Shown here one piece after another: positions 1 through 9,130 of a stretch of 64,000 nucleotides of DNA. The position numbers and the translations under genes were made by a program. How positions within the stretch are numbered: the stretch's first letter is position 1; every line of letters starts with the position of its first letter. Under the pieces are notes generated by a model. It was not told where the DNA came from. It was given only the letters and a program-made list of their open reading frames with translations, and searched no databases. The stretch covers positions 4,154,001 to 4,218,000 of the forward strand of contig NC_020516.1 in NCBI RefSeq assembly GCF_000349945.1, given 5' to 3'. The DNA is from Azoarcus sp. KH32C. GTDB taxonomy: Bacteria; Pseudomonadota; Gammaproteobacteria; Burkholderiales; Rhodocyclaceae.

Positions 1-329
1 CTGGCGGCGCACTGGACGGCACCGCCGGCCGCTATACCGAAGTCGATGTCGAGCTCTATCCGGAAAGCGCGAAAGAAGTCGAGATCTTCTTCCTCAATCA
101 GAACATCCGCTACGAACATCGCGAACCGCGCCGGCCGGCACCCAATACGCCGGAAGCCATTCTGAGCTTTGACTGGGACCAGGTGCCGATCCGGCTGTCC
201 ATCTATGAAGGGCAAGGCGAGCGCACGTCACGCCGCCATGGCGAACGGGCCCGCCTACCGGCCGTTGAAGCCCTGCTTGCCGCCGACGAGCGCGCAGCCG
301 CCGAAGCAGCGAACCTCGCGCAAGAATGA
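1..329 (+). CDS. Hypothetical protein, C-terminal part (5' end outside window)
   Basis: An open frame without stop runs from the first bases (codons begin at base 3) to a TGA at 327-329. About 108 residues are visible: an acidic, beta-like stretch (GGALDGTAGRYTEVDVELYP), a middle with EIFFLNQNIRYEHREP, then an Ala/Glu-rich helical tail. I do not recognise the family. The stop overlaps the ATG of the next gene (AATGA), so the two are probably translationally coupled. A link to the envelope or redox is only suggested by the thioredoxin-like neighbour. The frame is supported by absence of stops and by the coupling, not by a domain. Confidence 0.6.
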   Translation, partial: GGALDGTAGRYTEVDVELYPESAKEVEIFFLNQNIRYEHREPRRPAPNTPEAILSFDWDQVPIRLSIYEGQGERTSRRHGERARLPAVEALLAADERAAAEAANLAQE

Positions 330-871
330 AGCGCCCGGGCACCGCGCTCCTTGTCGTCGCCGTCGCGGCACTCTCGGCGCTCGCCGGGTATTGGATGCAA
401 CACCGCCTGCGATCCGACGACGTGCCTGCGGTGACGGCCGAGCAAGGGGCGCCCATCCTGGCCCTGACCCTGCCGGACACGGACAATCGCCCGCAAGCGC
501 TTGGGCAATGGCGCGGCAAGGTGCTTGTCGTGAATTTCTGGGCGACCTGGTGCCCACCTTGCCTGCGCGAACTGCCCGAATTCTCCGAGGTCGCCCGCCG
601 CCATGCCGACCAGCCGGTGCAGTTCGTCGGCATCAGTATCGACCGCATCGAAAATGTGCGGCATTTTGTAAGCAACACCCAAATTCCATATCCGTTGCTG
701 ATAGGCTCGCCGGAAATCGTGAACCTCACCGTTCCGCTCGGCAACACAGCTCGCGCACTGCCATTCACAGCAATCTTGGACCAAGGCGGGGCGCTGCGAT
801 TTGTGAAGCTGGGTACCTTGAACGCCGACGAACTAGCAGGCAAAATCCGCGCACTGCTCGACAGACCCTGA
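326..871 (+). CDS. tlpA: TlpA/ResA-family thiol:disulfide oxidoreductase
   Basis: A 181-residue membrane-anchored periplasmic thioredoxin-like protein. One hydrophobic N-terminal segment (about residues 6-22) follows a short basic start, as expected of a signal anchor. The thioredoxin fold carries the redox motif WATWCPPC (Cys76, Cys79), and a GISID strand and a LPFTAILDQGG region follow. Family members reduce disulfides in exported proteins or help cytochrome c maturation; the real substrate cannot be read here. The start overlaps the preceding stop. A hairpin plus T-run sits across the stop codon, so this gene probably ends a transcription unit. Confidence 0.9.
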   Translation: MKRPGTALLVVAVAALSALAGYWMQHRLRSDDVPAVTAEQGAPILALTLPDTDNRPQALGQWRGKVLVVNFWATWCPPCLRELPEFSEVARRHADQPVQFVGISIDRIENVRHFVSNTQIPYPLLIGSPEIVNLTVPLGNTARALPFTAILDQGGALRFVKLGTLNADELAGKIRALLDRP

Positions 872-890
872 GCGCTGCAGTGCCTTTTTT
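851..890 (+). terminator. Rho-independent terminator at the end of tlpA
   Basis: GCACTGC (851-857) pairs exactly with GCAGTGC (877-883) across a 19-base loop. One C and six T (885-890) follow. The left arm lies inside the last codons of tlpA and the stop codon is in the loop. It separates tlpA from the aroQ-accB-accC unit. Confidence 0.6.
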
Positions 891-928
891 CTGGACAAAT
901 TGCAGCCAATTGCGGCAAACTTGCCGAC

Positions 929-1420
929 ATGACGCGCTCAAAACGCAGCAAATCTTCAGAATCGGCACCCCCGCCGCAGACCCGTATCCTGGTCCTGCAC
1001 GGCCCCAATCTGAACCTTCTAGGCACCCGAGAACCCGAGGTTTACGGGCGCACTACGCTCGCCGACATCCATTCCGCAATGGATGCGCGCGGCCGCGCCG
1101 ACGGCGTGGTGGTGGAAAGCTTCCAAAGCAACCACGAAGGGCAGCTGATCGATCGCGTCCAGGCTGCCGCCGTCGAAGGCGTCAGCTACATCATCATCAA
1201 CCCGGCTGGCTATACGCACACCAGCGTCGCGCTGCGTGACGCGCTTGCCGCCGTGGCGATTCCCTACGTGGAAGTGCATCTGTCGAACATCCACGCGCGG
1301 GAAGCCTTCCGGCATCACTCCTATTTTTCCGATCGCGCCAGCGGCGTGATCTGCGGGCTGGGCGCATACGGCTACATGGCCGCTCTCGAATTCGCCCTGA
1401 CCCAGCTGCGGAAAACCTGA
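929..1420 (+). CDS. aroQ: Type II 3-dehydroquinate dehydratase
   Basis: This 163-residue enzyme dehydrates 3-dehydroquinate to 3-dehydroshikimate in the shikimate pathway. The start of the fold reads [20 protein letters not shown], with the catalytic tyrosine at about Tyr39. [14 protein letters not shown] and [15 protein letters not shown] are the other family motifs. The protein is about 15 residues longer at its N terminus than usual (a basic, Ser/Pro-rich leader). No ATG nearer the fold exists and no strong Shine-Dalgarno precedes 929, so the start is less sure than the function. Lying in front of accB and accC is a common arrangement in beta- and gammaproteobacteria. Confidence 0.93.
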   Translation: MTRSKRSKSSESAPPPQTRILVLHGPNLNLLGTREPEVYGRTTLADIHSAMDARGRADGVVVESFQSNHEGQLIDRVQAAAVEGVSYIIINPAGYTHTSVALRDALAAVAIPYVEVHLSNIHAREAFRHHSYFSDRASGVICGLGAYGYMAALEFALTQLRKT

Positions 1421-1473
1421 AAAAACAACCCTCTGGCAGCGCCCTCGCGGCGCCGGCCGTCTGGAGAACCACA

Positions 1474-1923
1474 ATGGATCTGCGCAAGCTGAAGAAACTC
1501 ATCGACCTCGTCCAGGAATCGGGCATCTCCGAACTCGAAGTGACCGAAGGCGAAGAGAAGGTTCGCATTGCCAAGCACATCGCGGCCCCCACCGCCGCAG
1601 CCTATCTGGCGCCGGCCCCCGCCGCCGTCGCTGCTGCCCCGGCCGCCGCACCTGCCGCCACGGCCCCTGCGGCCGACGCCCTGCCCGAGGGACATGTCGT
1701 CAAGTCGCCGATGGTCGGCACCTTCTATCGCGCAACCGCTCCCGGCGCAGCCCCGCTCGTCGATGTCGGCCAGAGCGTGGCCATCGGTGACCGTCTGTGC
1801 ATCATCGAAGCGATGAAGCTGATGAACGAGATCGAGTCCGAATTCGCCGGCACCGTAAAGGCGATCCTGGTCGAGAACGGCCAGCCGGTCGAATACGGCC
1901 AGCCGCTGTTCGTAATCGGCTGA
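1474..1923 (+). CDS. accB: Biotin carboxyl carrier protein of acetyl-CoA carboxylase
   Basis: A 149-residue carrier for the first step of fatty acid synthesis. The N-terminal domain (1-35, [20 protein letters not shown]) is typical of AccB. An Ala/Pro-rich flexible linker covers about 36-68. The biotinyl domain (72-149) has the [10 protein letters not shown] motif with the biotinylated lysine at about Lys115, and the protein ends GQPLFVIG as family members do. GGAGA upstream (TCTGGAGAACCACA) is a good ribosome binding site. accC begins 7 bases downstream. Confidence 0.97.
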   Translation: MDLRKLKKLIDLVQESGISELEVTEGEEKVRIAKHIAAPTAAAYLAPAPAAVAAAPAAAPAATAPAADALPEGHVVKSPMVGTFYRATAPGAAPLVDVGQSVAIGDRLCIIEAMKLMNEIESEFAGTVKAILVENGQPVEYGQPLFVIG

Positions 1924-1930
1924 TCCGCCC

Positions 1931-3292
1931 ATGTTTGAAAAAATCCTGATCGCGAACCGCGGCGAAATCGCCCTGCGCGTACTGCGCGCATGCCGCGAGC
2001 TCGGCATCCGCACGGTCGCAGTCCATTCGGAAGCCGACACCGAGGCGAAATACGTCAAGCTCGCCGACGAGTCGGTCTGTATCGGCCCGGCGGCGTCCGG
2101 CCTGAGCTACCTCAACGTGCCCGCCATCATTTCGGCCGCCGAAGTCACCGACGCCGAAGCGATTCACCCCGGCTACGGCTTCCTCTCTGAAAACGCCGAT
2201 TTCGCCGAGCGCGTCGAACAATCCGGATTCGTCTTCATCGGCCCGCGTCCCGACACCATCCGCCTGATGGGCGACAAGGTCAGCGCCAAGGACGCGATGA
2301 AGGCGACCGGCGTTCCCTGCGTGCCCGGTTCCGACGGCGCACTGCCGGACGACCCGAAGGCGATCATCAAGATCGCACGCGGCATCGGCTACCCGGTGAT
2401 CATCAAGGCGGCGGGCGGCGGCGGCGGGCGCGGCATGCGCGTCGTGCACACCGAGGCGGCGCTGCTCAATGCCGTTGCGACGACGCGCGCGGAAGCGCAG
2501 GCGGCGTTCGGCAACCCCGTCGTGTACATGGAGAAGTTCCTCGAGAACCCTCGCCACGTAGAAATCCAGGTGCTCGCCGACGAGCACGGCAACGCGGTTT
2601 ACCTCGGCGAGCGCGACTGCTCGATGCAGCGCCGCCACCAGAAGGTGATCGAGGAAGCCCCTGCGCCCGGCATCGACCGCAAGACGATCGCCAAGGTCGG
2701 CGAACGCTGCGCCGAAGCCTGCCGCAAGATCGGCTACCGCGGCGCGGGCACCTTCGAGTTCCTGTTCGAGAACGGCGAGTTCTACTTCATCGAGATGAAC
2801 ACGCGCGTGCAGGTCGAGCACCCGGTCACCGAACTGATTACCGGCATCGACATCGTGCAGGCCCAAATCCGCATCGCGGCCAACGAGAAGCTGTGGTTCG
2901 GCCAGAAGGATATCGCCTTCCGCGGCCACGCGATCGAATGCCGCATCAACGCCGAAGACCCGTTCAAGTTCACGCCCTGCCCGGGCCGCATCACGAATTG
3001 GCACGTGCCCGGCGGCCCCGGCATCCGCGTCGATTCGCACGTGTACAACGGCTACATGATCCCGCCGCATTACGACTCGATGATCGGCAAGCTGATCGCC
3101 TACGGCGACACGCGCGAGCAGGCGCTGCGGCGCATGCGGATCGCACTGTCCGAAATGGCGGTCGAAGGCATCAAGACCAACATCGCGCTGCATCAGGAAC
3201 TGATGCTCGACGCGCGCTTCATCGAAGGCGGCACCAGCATCCATTACCTGGAACACAAGCTGGCCGACCGCAACGAAGTGAAAAAGACCTGA
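1931..3292 (+). CDS. accC: Biotin carboxylase subunit of acetyl-CoA carboxylase
   Basis: A 453-residue ATP-grasp enzyme that carboxylates biotin on AccB using bicarbonate. The N terminus [20 protein letters not shown], the Gly-rich ATP loop [12 protein letters not shown], the [13 protein letters not shown] strand and the catalytic [16 protein letters not shown] segment are all present. Length matches the family (about 445-455). It follows accB by 7 bases and prmA follows by 15, so the three are probably one unit. A long antisense frame opposite this gene is a GC-bias shadow. Confidence 0.98.
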   Translation: MFEKILIANRGEIALRVLRACRELGIRTVAVHSEADTEAKYVKLADESVCIGPAASGLSYLNVPAIISAAEVTDAEAIHPGYGFLSENADFAERVEQSGFVFIGPRPDTIRLMGDKVSAKDAMKATGVPCVPGSDGALPDDPKAIIKIARGIGYPVIIKAAGGGGGRGMRVVHTEAALLNAVATTRAEAQAAFGNPVVYMEKFLENPRHVEIQVLADEHGNAVYLGERDCSMQRRHQKVIEEAPAPGIDRKTIAKVGERCAEACRKIGYRGAGTFEFLFENGEFYFIEMNTRVQVEHPVTELITGIDIVQAQIRIAANEKLWFGQKDIAFRGHAIECRINAEDPFKFTPCPGRITNWHVPGGPGIRVDSHVYNGYMIPPHYDSMIGKLIAYGDTREQALRRMRIALSEMAVEGIKTNIALHQELMLDARFIEGGTSIHYLEHKLADRNEVKKT

Positions 3293-3307
3293 TCGAACGG
3301 AACGGAC

Positions 3308-4216
3308 ATGTGGATATCGGTCACGCTGCAGGCTGACGCCCGAAAGGCCGAGGCGCTCTCCGACGCCCTGATGGAGGCGGGGGCGCTGTCGGTCAGCATC
3401 GAGGACGCCGACGCCGGCACCGAGGCCGAAAAGCCGCAGTTCGGCGAACCCGGCCACCTCCCCGTGGGGCTGTGGGATCACAGCCGGGTGCTGGCGCTGT
3501 TCGATGCCGGTAGCGACATCGCGGTCGCGCTGGCCCGCGCGGCGGCGGAGGCCGGCTTCGATGTCGTTCCGCCGTTCACGCTGGAAGAAGTCGCCGAACA
3601 GAACTGGGTCCAGCTCACGCAAAGCCAGTTCGACCCGATCCAGATCAACGAGCGCATGTGGATCGTGCCCTCGTGGCACGACGCGCCGAACCCGGACGCG
3701 ATCAATATCGAGCTCGATCCCGGCATGGCTTTCGGCACCGGATCGCACCCGACGACGCGGCTGTGCCTTGAGTGGCTATGCGATGCCGTGCAGCCCGGCG
3801 CGAATGTGCTCGACTACGGCTGCGGCTCGGGGATTCTCGGGATTGCGGCAGCACGTCTGGGTGCAGGCGACGTGCTCGGTATCGACATCGACGACAAGGC
3901 ACTCGAAGCCGCGCAGGACAACGCGCAACGCAACAACGTATCGATCCGCTTGCAGCATTCGCGCGAGCCGCTCGACACCACCTTCAACGTCGTCGTCGCC
4001 AACATCCTGACCAATCCGCTGTGCGTGCTTGCGCCCGCGCTCGCCGCACGTGTCGCGCCCGGGGGCCGGATCGCGTTGTCGGGCGTGCTGGATACCCAGA
4101 CCGATCAGGTCATCGCGGCTTACGCTCCCTTCCTCGAACTCCGCGTCGGAGCGACGCGCGAAGGCTGGGCGCGACTCGAAGGCTTCCGCCCGGCTGAAAC
4201 GGGCGGCGTCCGCTGA
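3308..4216 (+). CDS. prmA: Ribosomal protein L11 methyltransferase
   Basis: A 302-residue SAM-dependent enzyme that trimethylates ribosomal protein L11. The N-terminal substrate-recognition domain (about 1-55, [20 protein letters not shown]) is followed by the Rossmann methyltransferase. [20 protein letters not shown] and [20 protein letters not shown] are signature motifs, with [10 protein letters not shown] as motif IV. Length is normal. The stop shares one base with the next start (TGATG), so the zinc-ribbon protein downstream is probably coupled to it. Confidence 0.96.
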   Translation: MWISVTLQADARKAEALSDALMEAGALSVSIEDADAGTEAEKPQFGEPGHLPVGLWDHSRVLALFDAGSDIAVALARAAAEAGFDVVPPFTLEEVAEQNWVQLTQSQFDPIQINERMWIVPSWHDAPNPDAINIELDPGMAFGTGSHPTTRLCLEWLCDAVQPGANVLDYGCGSGILGIAAARLGAGDVLGIDIDDKALEAAQDNAQRNNVSIRLQHSREPLDTTFNVVVANILTNPLCVLAPALAARVAPGGRIALSGVLDTQTDQVIAAYAPFLELRVGATREGWARLEGFRPAETGGVR

Positions 4217-5550
4217 TGTTTGCGCGCTGCCCGGCCTGCCAGACAGTATTCCGGGTCCGGCCCGAGCAGCTGCGCACCCATGCGGGGCAGGTCCGCTGCG
4301 GACACTGCCTGAACGCGTTCGACGCACTCGACAACCTGTTGGAGGACGGCGCTTCGATGCCCGCGCCTGCAACGCCGTCGCCCGCCCCCCCGGTCGAACC
4401 GGCGCCGTCCGCACCGGAACATCCCGCGCCCGAGCTCTCCGCACCTGCGGCAGTGGAACCGCGGCGGGTGGATATGGACCTGACGGACCTGGATCTGACC
4501 GCGCCGAGTCCACCCGTGACGAAAGACGCGAGCGAACACTTCTTCGTACTGGAAGAGCGCGTCGCCGAGCCCAAGCCGGCGGAGCCGGCCTCGCCGCCCG
4601 ATCTGGATTTCGATATCCCGGAAACGCTGGTTCCGTTCCGCCGCCGCGGCGCGCCCCCGCCCCCTCCCCGCCAAGTCCAAACAACACCTTCGCCTGGGGG
4701 CCACGACTTCGTCTTCGAGCCGATCGAGTTCATTGAGCCGCCACCGCCCGGCCCGGCATCGCCCGTCGCAAGGTCGGCGCAGAACGACGCGGAACCGAAA
4801 TCATCCGTCTCGGACAGCGAAGCCCCCCTGATGGACTCCGACACGGTGCAGGAGACGTCTTCAGCCGCGCTCCATCCCTGGGAGCACGAGCCCGCCGACA
4901 GGATCGAGCCTCGGCTGACAACGCCCGCCGAGCAGCAACCTGTTTCCCCGGCAGCGGAACCACCCCCGCTGATCGGCGGAATCGCGGCTCGGGCCGACGA
5001 GGAACGCGCGGACGAGCCCCCTGAGTCCGAAGCCGAGGGGACGGTCAATGACTACGCTCCGCCCACTCAATCAGCGATGAAGCGTTGGCTGCTCGGACTG
5101 GGGATGGGGGTACTGGCGGGAACACTGGCGGCGCAAGCGGCCTACATCTTCCGCGACGACATCGCGCGCGACTGGCCGGCGCTCCGGCCCGCGCTGCAGG
5201 CTGCCTGCACGCGCTTGAACTGCACAATCACGCTTCCCCGGGTTGCAGCCCAGATCAGCGTAGACGCCTCCGACCTGCAGTCGGAACCCGGCCGGCCCGG
5301 ACGCTACACGCTGAGCGCCACGATCCGCAACCGGGCCGAGTACGCGCAGGCCTATCCGCACCTCGAACTGACGCTGACCGACGCTCGGGACCGCGCACTC
5401 GCCCGACGCGTGCTGGCGCCAGCGGATTGGGCGCCCGGTGCCGACCTCGAGCGCGGCCTCGCGGCGGGACGCGAAATCACGATCAACCTCCCCTTCGAGG
5501 CCACCGGCTTGAGCGCAGCCGGTTATCGCATCTATGTCTTCTATCCCTGA
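4216..5550 (+). CDS. Zinc-ribbon DUF3426 membrane protein
   Basis: 444 residues in three parts. The N-terminal MJ0042-type zinc ribbon (1-36) has CPACQTVF and CGHCLNAFD. A long Pro/Ala/Glu-rich, low-complexity linker covers about 45-285. One membrane helix (about 288-310, WLLGLGMGVLAGTLAAQAAY) leads into a C-terminal DUF3426 beta domain with two cysteines (ACTRLNC) and a YTLSATIRNRAEYAQAYP repeat-like strand. Such proteins sit next to prmA in many betaproteobacteria. Function is unknown. The zinc ribbon would face the cytoplasm and the beta domain the periplasm. Confidence 0.9.
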   Translation: MFARCPACQTVFRVRPEQLRTHAGQVRCGHCLNAFDALDNLLEDGASMPAPATPSPAPPVEPAPSAPEHPAPELSAPAAVEPRRVDMDLTDLDLTAPSPPVTKDASEHFFVLEERVAEPKPAEPASPPDLDFDIPETLVPFRRRGAPPPPPRQVQTTPSPGGHDFVFEPIEFIEPPPPGPASPVARSAQNDAEPKSSVSDSEAPLMDSDTVQETSSAALHPWEHEPADRIEPRLTTPAEQQPVSPAAEPPPLIGGIAARADEERADEPPESEAEGTVNDYAPPTQSAMKRWLLGLGMGVLAGTLAAQAAYIFRDDIARDWPALRPALQAACTRLNCTITLPRVAAQISVDASDLQSEPGRPGRYTLSATIRNRAEYAQAYPHLELTLTDARDRALARRVLAPADWAPGADLERGLAAGREITINLPFEATGLSAAGYRIYVFYP

Positions 5551-5572
5551 CCCGATACGCGGCACCACTGCC

Positions 5573-5968
5573 ATGGAACCTTCGCCCCACAAGGCCGGCA
5601 CCGAAAGCCCCTTCAAGGGCAAGCGCGGCCTCATGCGCGTATTCAACGCCCTTCGCTATTCCATGGACGGACTGAGTGCGGCATTCCTCCATGAAGACGC
5701 CTTCCGCCAGGAATGCATCCTCGCCGCAATCCTGATTCCGGTCGCCTTTTTCGTCCCCACGAGCGGGGCGGGAAAGGCGCTGCTAGTCGGCAGCGTGCTG
5801 CTGGTGATGGTCGTCGAGCTGATCAACTCGGCCATCGAGGCGACGGTCGACCGCGTGTCGCTCGAGCGTCACCAACTCGCGAAGCGGGCCAAGGATATTG
5901 GCAGCGCTGCAGTCCTGATCGCACTGATCAACCTGGCAGCGACCTGGGGCCTGGTGATCCTCGGCTGA
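5573..5968 (+). CDS. dgkA: Diacylglycerol kinase
   Basis: A small integral membrane kinase (131 residues from this start) that recycles diacylglycerol to phosphatidate. It shows the DgkA pattern: an amphipathic N-terminal helix (RVFNALRYSMDGLSAAF), an E-R-Q-E-like segment, three membrane helices, and the signature ELINSAIEATVDR followed by AKDIGSAAVLIAL. An in-frame ATG at 5534 would overlap the end of the preceding gene and give 144 residues. The 5573 ATG fits family length better, but neither has a strong ribosome site. Confidence 0.93.
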   Translation: MEPSPHKAGTESPFKGKRGLMRVFNALRYSMDGLSAAFLHEDAFRQECILAAILIPVAFFVPTSGAGKALLVGSVLLVMVVELINSAIEATVDRVSLERHQLAKRAKDIGSAAVLIALINLAATWGLVILG

Positions 5969-5981
5969 GGAGGACCGCAGA

Positions 5982-6005
5982 GGCGGCCACTGTCCGGCGG
6001 CCGCC
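5982..6005. terminator. Hairpin between convergent dgkA and lipoprotein genes
   Basis: GGCGGCC (5982-5988) pairs with GGCCGCC (5999-6005) over a 10-base loop in the 51-base gap between two converging genes. No T-run follows on either strand, so a bidirectional terminator role is inferred from position only. Confidence 0.35.
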
Positions 6006-6019
6006 CCAACGCAAGAACC

Positions 6020-6496
6020 TTAACGGCTCACGCGGGTCGTACCGCCGTCACGCACCACGCGCACCGATTCACCCGGGCGGAAGCCTTCGCCGTGGTCGTC
6101 CTGCACCACGGCAAGGATCTGGCCGTTGTCGAGGCGTACCGTCACTTCGACGCCGTCGGAGCGCGTCACGCCCTCTTCAATCGCCGAGCCGGCGAGGCCG
6201 CCGGCCACGGCGCCGACCACGGCACCGATCGCCGATCCGCGCTTGCCGCCGACACCGCTGCCTGCGATGCCACCCACTGCGGCCCCCGCCAGCGTGCCCA
6301 CCGGAGTCTTCGTCCCCTCGAGCTTCACCGGCCGCACCGACTCAACCACCGCATACTGAACCGACATCGCGCGGCGCGCTTCGCCGCGCGAATAGGTGTC
6401 GCCTCCCAGCCCGCTGGCGCAGCCGCCGATCCCCGACATTGCGAATACGAGCGCGAGACTCCCCGCGATACGCCGCATACCGATACCCATCACCAT
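6020..6496 (-). CDS. Outer-membrane lipoprotein with glycine-zipper (2TM) domain
   Basis: 158 residues from the first ATG (6496); ATGs at 6490 and 6478 are alternatives. A hydrophobic signal ends in a lipobox-like GIGGC (Cys26), giving a lipid-anchored protein. The centre (about 66-106) is a glycine zipper, GTLAGAAVGGIAGSGVGGKR then GAVVGAVAGGLAG, as in the SlyB/PcP-type family. A small C-terminal domain reads VRLDNGQILAVVQDD and GESVRVVRDGG. Members are envelope lipoproteins of poorly defined role. The start overlaps the stop of the upstream kinase gene. Confidence 0.88.
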   Translation of the reverse strand: MVMGIGMRRIAGSLALVFAMSGIGGCASGLGGDTYSRGEARRAMSVQYAVVESVRPVKLEGTKTPVGTLAGAAVGGIAGSGVGGKRGSAIGAVVGAVAGGLAGSAIEEGVTRSDGVEVTVRLDNGQILAVVQDDHGEGFRPGESVRVVRDGGTTRVSR

Positions 6497-7425
6497 AGCG
6501 TTTCCCCGAATGCTGCCCGGAAGCGGGCGGAAATTTCGTCGCGGCTGGGGGCGTGATTCTGCCCCCCGCGGCTCGCAATCTTGATCGACCCCATCAGCGA
6601 CGCCAGGCGTCCCGTGCGAGTCCAGTCGAACCCGTTGGCGATGCCATAGAGCAAGCCTGCACGATGGGCGTCGCCACAGCCGGTCGGGTCGACGACCTCG
6701 TCGGGCTGTACCGCGGGGATGTCGATGCAGCGGCCCTCCGCGTAGATGCGGGAGCCTTCCGGCCCGAGCGTGACGATCAAGGCATCGACCATCGCGGCCA
6801 GTTGCTCCTGCGAACACCCCGTCCGCTCGCACAACAACCGGACTTCGTAATCGTTGACCGTGCAGTAATTGGCCAGTTTCAGGCAGTGCAGCAACTCTTC
6901 GCCGGAGAAGAGCGGCATCCCCTGCCCCGGATCGAAGATGAACGGAATCCCCGCTTCGGCGAACTGGGCGGCATGGTTCAGCATGCCGTCGCGGCCGTCG
7001 GGCGAAACGATTCCCAGCGTCGCGCCGGCCGCATCCTGCACCCGATTGAGGTGCGACTGACTCATCGCACCGGGGTGGAAGGCAGTGATCTGGTTGTCGT
7101 CCAGGTCGGTGGTGATGAAGGCCTGCGCCGTGAAACTGCCGGGCACGAGGCGAACGTGATCCTGACGCAGGCCAAGCCGCTCGAGGTGCTGTCGGTACGG
7201 CCCAGCATCCTCGCCAACAGTCGCCATGATCAGTGGGGCGGCGCCGAGCAGGCCGAGGTTGTAGGCGATGTTGCCCGCACACCCGCCGAATTCCCGCCGC
7301 ATGTCCGGCACGAGAAACGAGACATTCAGGATGTGAATCTGCTCCGGCAGGATGTGCCGCTTGAACTGGTCATGGAAAACCATGATCGTGTCGTAGGCGA
7401 TGGAGCCGCAGACGAGGATGGACAT
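6490..7425 (-). CDS. PfkB-family carbohydrate/nucleoside kinase
   Basis: 311 residues starting MSILVCGSIAYD. The frame could be extended upstream to 7488, but the extension has no family similarity. Ribokinase-fold motifs are visible: FGGCAGNIAYNLGLLG for substrate binding near the N terminus, and DPTGCGDAHRAGLLYG near the C terminus with the catalytic Asp. The Cys in GCGD (usually Ala) and the His after Asp-Ala are variants seen in adenosine-kinase-like members. The likely substrate is a nucleoside or sugar; adenosine kinase-like is my best guess. It is divergent from olsB across a 139-base gap. Confidence 0.85.
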   Translation of the reverse strand: MSILVCGSIAYDTIMVFHDQFKRHILPEQIHILNVSFLVPDMRREFGGCAGNIAYNLGLLGAAPLIMATVGEDAGPYRQHLERLGLRQDHVRLVPGSFTAQAFITTDLDDNQITAFHPGAMSQSHLNRVQDAAGATLGIVSPDGRDGMLNHAAQFAEAGIPFIFDPGQGMPLFSGEELLHCLKLANYCTVNDYEVRLLCERTGCSQEQLAAMVDALIVTLGPEGSRIYAEGRCIDIPAVQPDEVVDPTGCGDAHRAGLLYGIANGFDWTRTGRLASLMGSIKIASRGGQNHAPSRDEISARFRAAFGETLW

Positions 7426-7501
7426 GTGAAATCCCGGGGTGGCAAAGCCGGCATTATAGGACTCCTGCAGGCGTCCCGCCGTCACCATCCCGTAACTCTT
7501 C

Positions 7502-7560
7502 AGTCATGGGGCTGCAACGCAGCCCATTGAAAATGCGCCAACATCATGACTCGAGGAGTC
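7502..7560 (+). promoter_or_regulatory. Nested inverted repeats in the olsB leader
   Basis: AGTCATG (7502-7508) is complementary to CATGACT (7545-7551). Inside lies a tight hairpin, GGGCTGC-AAC-GCAGCCC (7509-7525). A third palindrome, GACTC-GAG-GAGTC (7548-7560), covers the GAGGAG ribosome binding site of olsB. The alternative pairings could open or close that site. No regulator is recognised. Confidence 0.35.
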
Positions 7561-7564
7561 GCGC

Positions 7565-8323
7565 ATGCTGCAACAAGCCCTGCATTCCGACAATCGGACA
7601 AGCCCGAGCCTGCATGTGGGCCTGGCACGCTGTGAAACGGAGATTCTCGACGCGCAGCGCCTGCGCTACCGCGTATTCGCGGAAGAAATGGGCGCCCGCC
7701 TGAACAGCCGCACGCCGGGCGTCGATCGGGACATCTTCGACCCGTATTGCGACCATCTGGTGGTGCGCGACGAAGCGCAAGGCCGCATCGTCGGCACCTA
7801 CCGCATCCTGTCGCCCTCGGCAGCGCGCAAGGTCGGCGGCTACTATTCAGAAAGCGAATTCGACCTCACCCGCCTGCAGCACCTGCGCAGCCGTCTGGTC
7901 GAGATCGGGCGTTCATGCATCGACCCCGACTATCGCAGCGGCGCCGTGATTGCCCTGCTGTGGTCCGGTCTCGCCCGCTACATGCAGGAAAACGGCTACG
8001 ATTACCTGATCGGCTGCGCCTCGGTCAGCATGGCCGACGGCGGACATCAGGCCGCGAGCCTGTACAATCGCCTCAAGGAAACCCATTCGGCTCCGCCCGA
8101 GTACCACGTTTTCGCCCGCTGCCCCTTGCCGCTCGACCGCCTGCGCACCGACGTCGCCGGCTCGACGCCGCCGCTGATCAAGGGCTATCTGCGCGCTGGA
8201 GCGTGGATCTGCGGGGCGCCGGCCTGGGATCCCGACTTCAACACCGCCGACCTCCCGATCATGCTGCCGATGCGCCAGGTCGAAGGCCGCTACGCTAAAC
8301 ATTTCCTGGGACGCGCAGACTGA
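7565..8323 (+). CDS. olsB: L-ornithine N-alpha-acyltransferase (OlsB-like GNAT)
   Basis: 252 residues of the acyl-homoserine-lactone-synthase/GNAT-like acyltransferase family. In OlsB this transfers a 3-hydroxyacyl chain from acyl carrier protein to ornithine, giving lyso-ornithine lipid. Visible motifs are LRYRVFAEEMG, DHLVVRD, GTYRILSP and EIGRSCIDPDYRSG. GAGGAG lies 5-10 bases before the ATG. The following gene is a lysophospholipid-type acyltransferase, the expected OlsA partner, and this context makes ornithine lipid the best reading. An annotation as hemolysin-like is a common alternative for this family. Confidence 0.85.
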   Translation: MLQQALHSDNRTSPSLHVGLARCETEILDAQRLRYRVFAEEMGARLNSRTPGVDRDIFDPYCDHLVVRDEAQGRIVGTYRILSPSAARKVGGYYSESEFDLTRLQHLRSRLVEIGRSCIDPDYRSGAVIALLWSGLARYMQENGYDYLIGCASVSMADGGHQAASLYNRLKETHSAPPEYHVFARCPLPLDRLRTDVAGSTPPLIKGYLRAGAWICGAPAWDPDFNTADLPIMLPMRQVEGRYAKHFLGRAD

Positions 8324-9117
8324 ACACTCAAACCGCAAGCATCGCACCGTCGGCGCCGGCCCTTGGCGCATCGGCGCCGGTCCGCGCCTGGCGTTATCTC
8401 CGGCTCGCGTTGCATCTGGCCGCGGGCGTCGTGACGGCGCTGACCGTCTTTCCTGCCGTCCCGGACGCGGCCCGCAGGCATCTGCGGCAACGCTGGTCAC
8501 GGCGCCTGCTGGCCGTTCTCGGCGTCGATCTGAAGCGGCACGGGGTCGCGATCGCGCCGGGCAGCCTGCTCGTCGCCAACCATATTTCCTGGCTGGACGT
8601 CTTTGTCATCAACGCCCTCGCACCGTCCGCGTTCGTCTCAAAAGCGGAGGTCAGAGCGTGGCCCGTGATCGGCTGGCTCGCGGCACACAACGAGACCGTC
8701 TTCCTGCGCCGCGGCAGCCGTGGTCACGCGAAGATCATCAATGCGGAGATCGGTACGCTGCTTGACGCCGGAAGGAACGTCACCATCTTTCCCGAAGGAA
8801 CGACGACCGACGGCAGCCACGTGCTGCATTTCCACGCAGCCTTGCTGCAACCGGCGATCGAGGCCGGACATGCGATCCAGCCGCTGGCCATCTCGTATCA
8901 CCTGGTGGACGGCAGCCGCACCCGGGCCGCGGCCTACGACGGCGACCTCAGCCTGGGCGATTGCATCGCGAACATCGTCGCCACTCCGCGCATCGTCGTG
9001 CGCGTCTCGGCAATGCTAGCGATCGAAAGCACCTTCGGTTCTCGCCGGGAAATCGCGCACGAGGCTCACCGCCGGATCACCGCGGCGGTCCAACGTGCGG
9101 AGAACGTCGCCGGCTAG
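8320..9117 (+). CDS. olsA: Lyso-ornithine lipid O-acyltransferase (OlsA/PlsC-like), unusual start
   Basis: A PlsC-family acyltransferase. The catalytic NHISWLDVF (H-x4-D) and the FPEGTTTDG phosphate-binding motif are clear. With OlsB just upstream it would acylate lyso-ornithine lipid at the membrane. There is no in-frame ATG or GTG between the olsB stop and the fold. A TTG at 8410 would cut into the N-terminal hydrophobic helix (WRYLRLALHLAAGVVTALTV). A CTG at 8320 overlaps the olsB stop as CTGA, mimicking the usual ATGA coupling, and gives 265 residues. Function is firm; the start is an inference. Confidence 0.8.
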   Translation: MNTQTASIAPSAPALGASAPVRAWRYLRLALHLAAGVVTALTVFPAVPDAARRHLRQRWSRRLLAVLGVDLKRHGVAIAPGSLLVANHISWLDVFVINALAPSAFVSKAEVRAWPVIGWLAAHNETVFLRRGSRGHAKIINAEIGTLLDAGRNVTIFPEGTTTDGSHVLHFHAALLQPAIEAGHAIQPLAISYHLVDGSRTRAAAYDGDLSLGDCIANIVATPRIVVRVSAMLAIESTFGSRREIAHEAHRRITAAVQRAENVAG

Positions 9118-9130
9118 AGGATCGGGGCGC

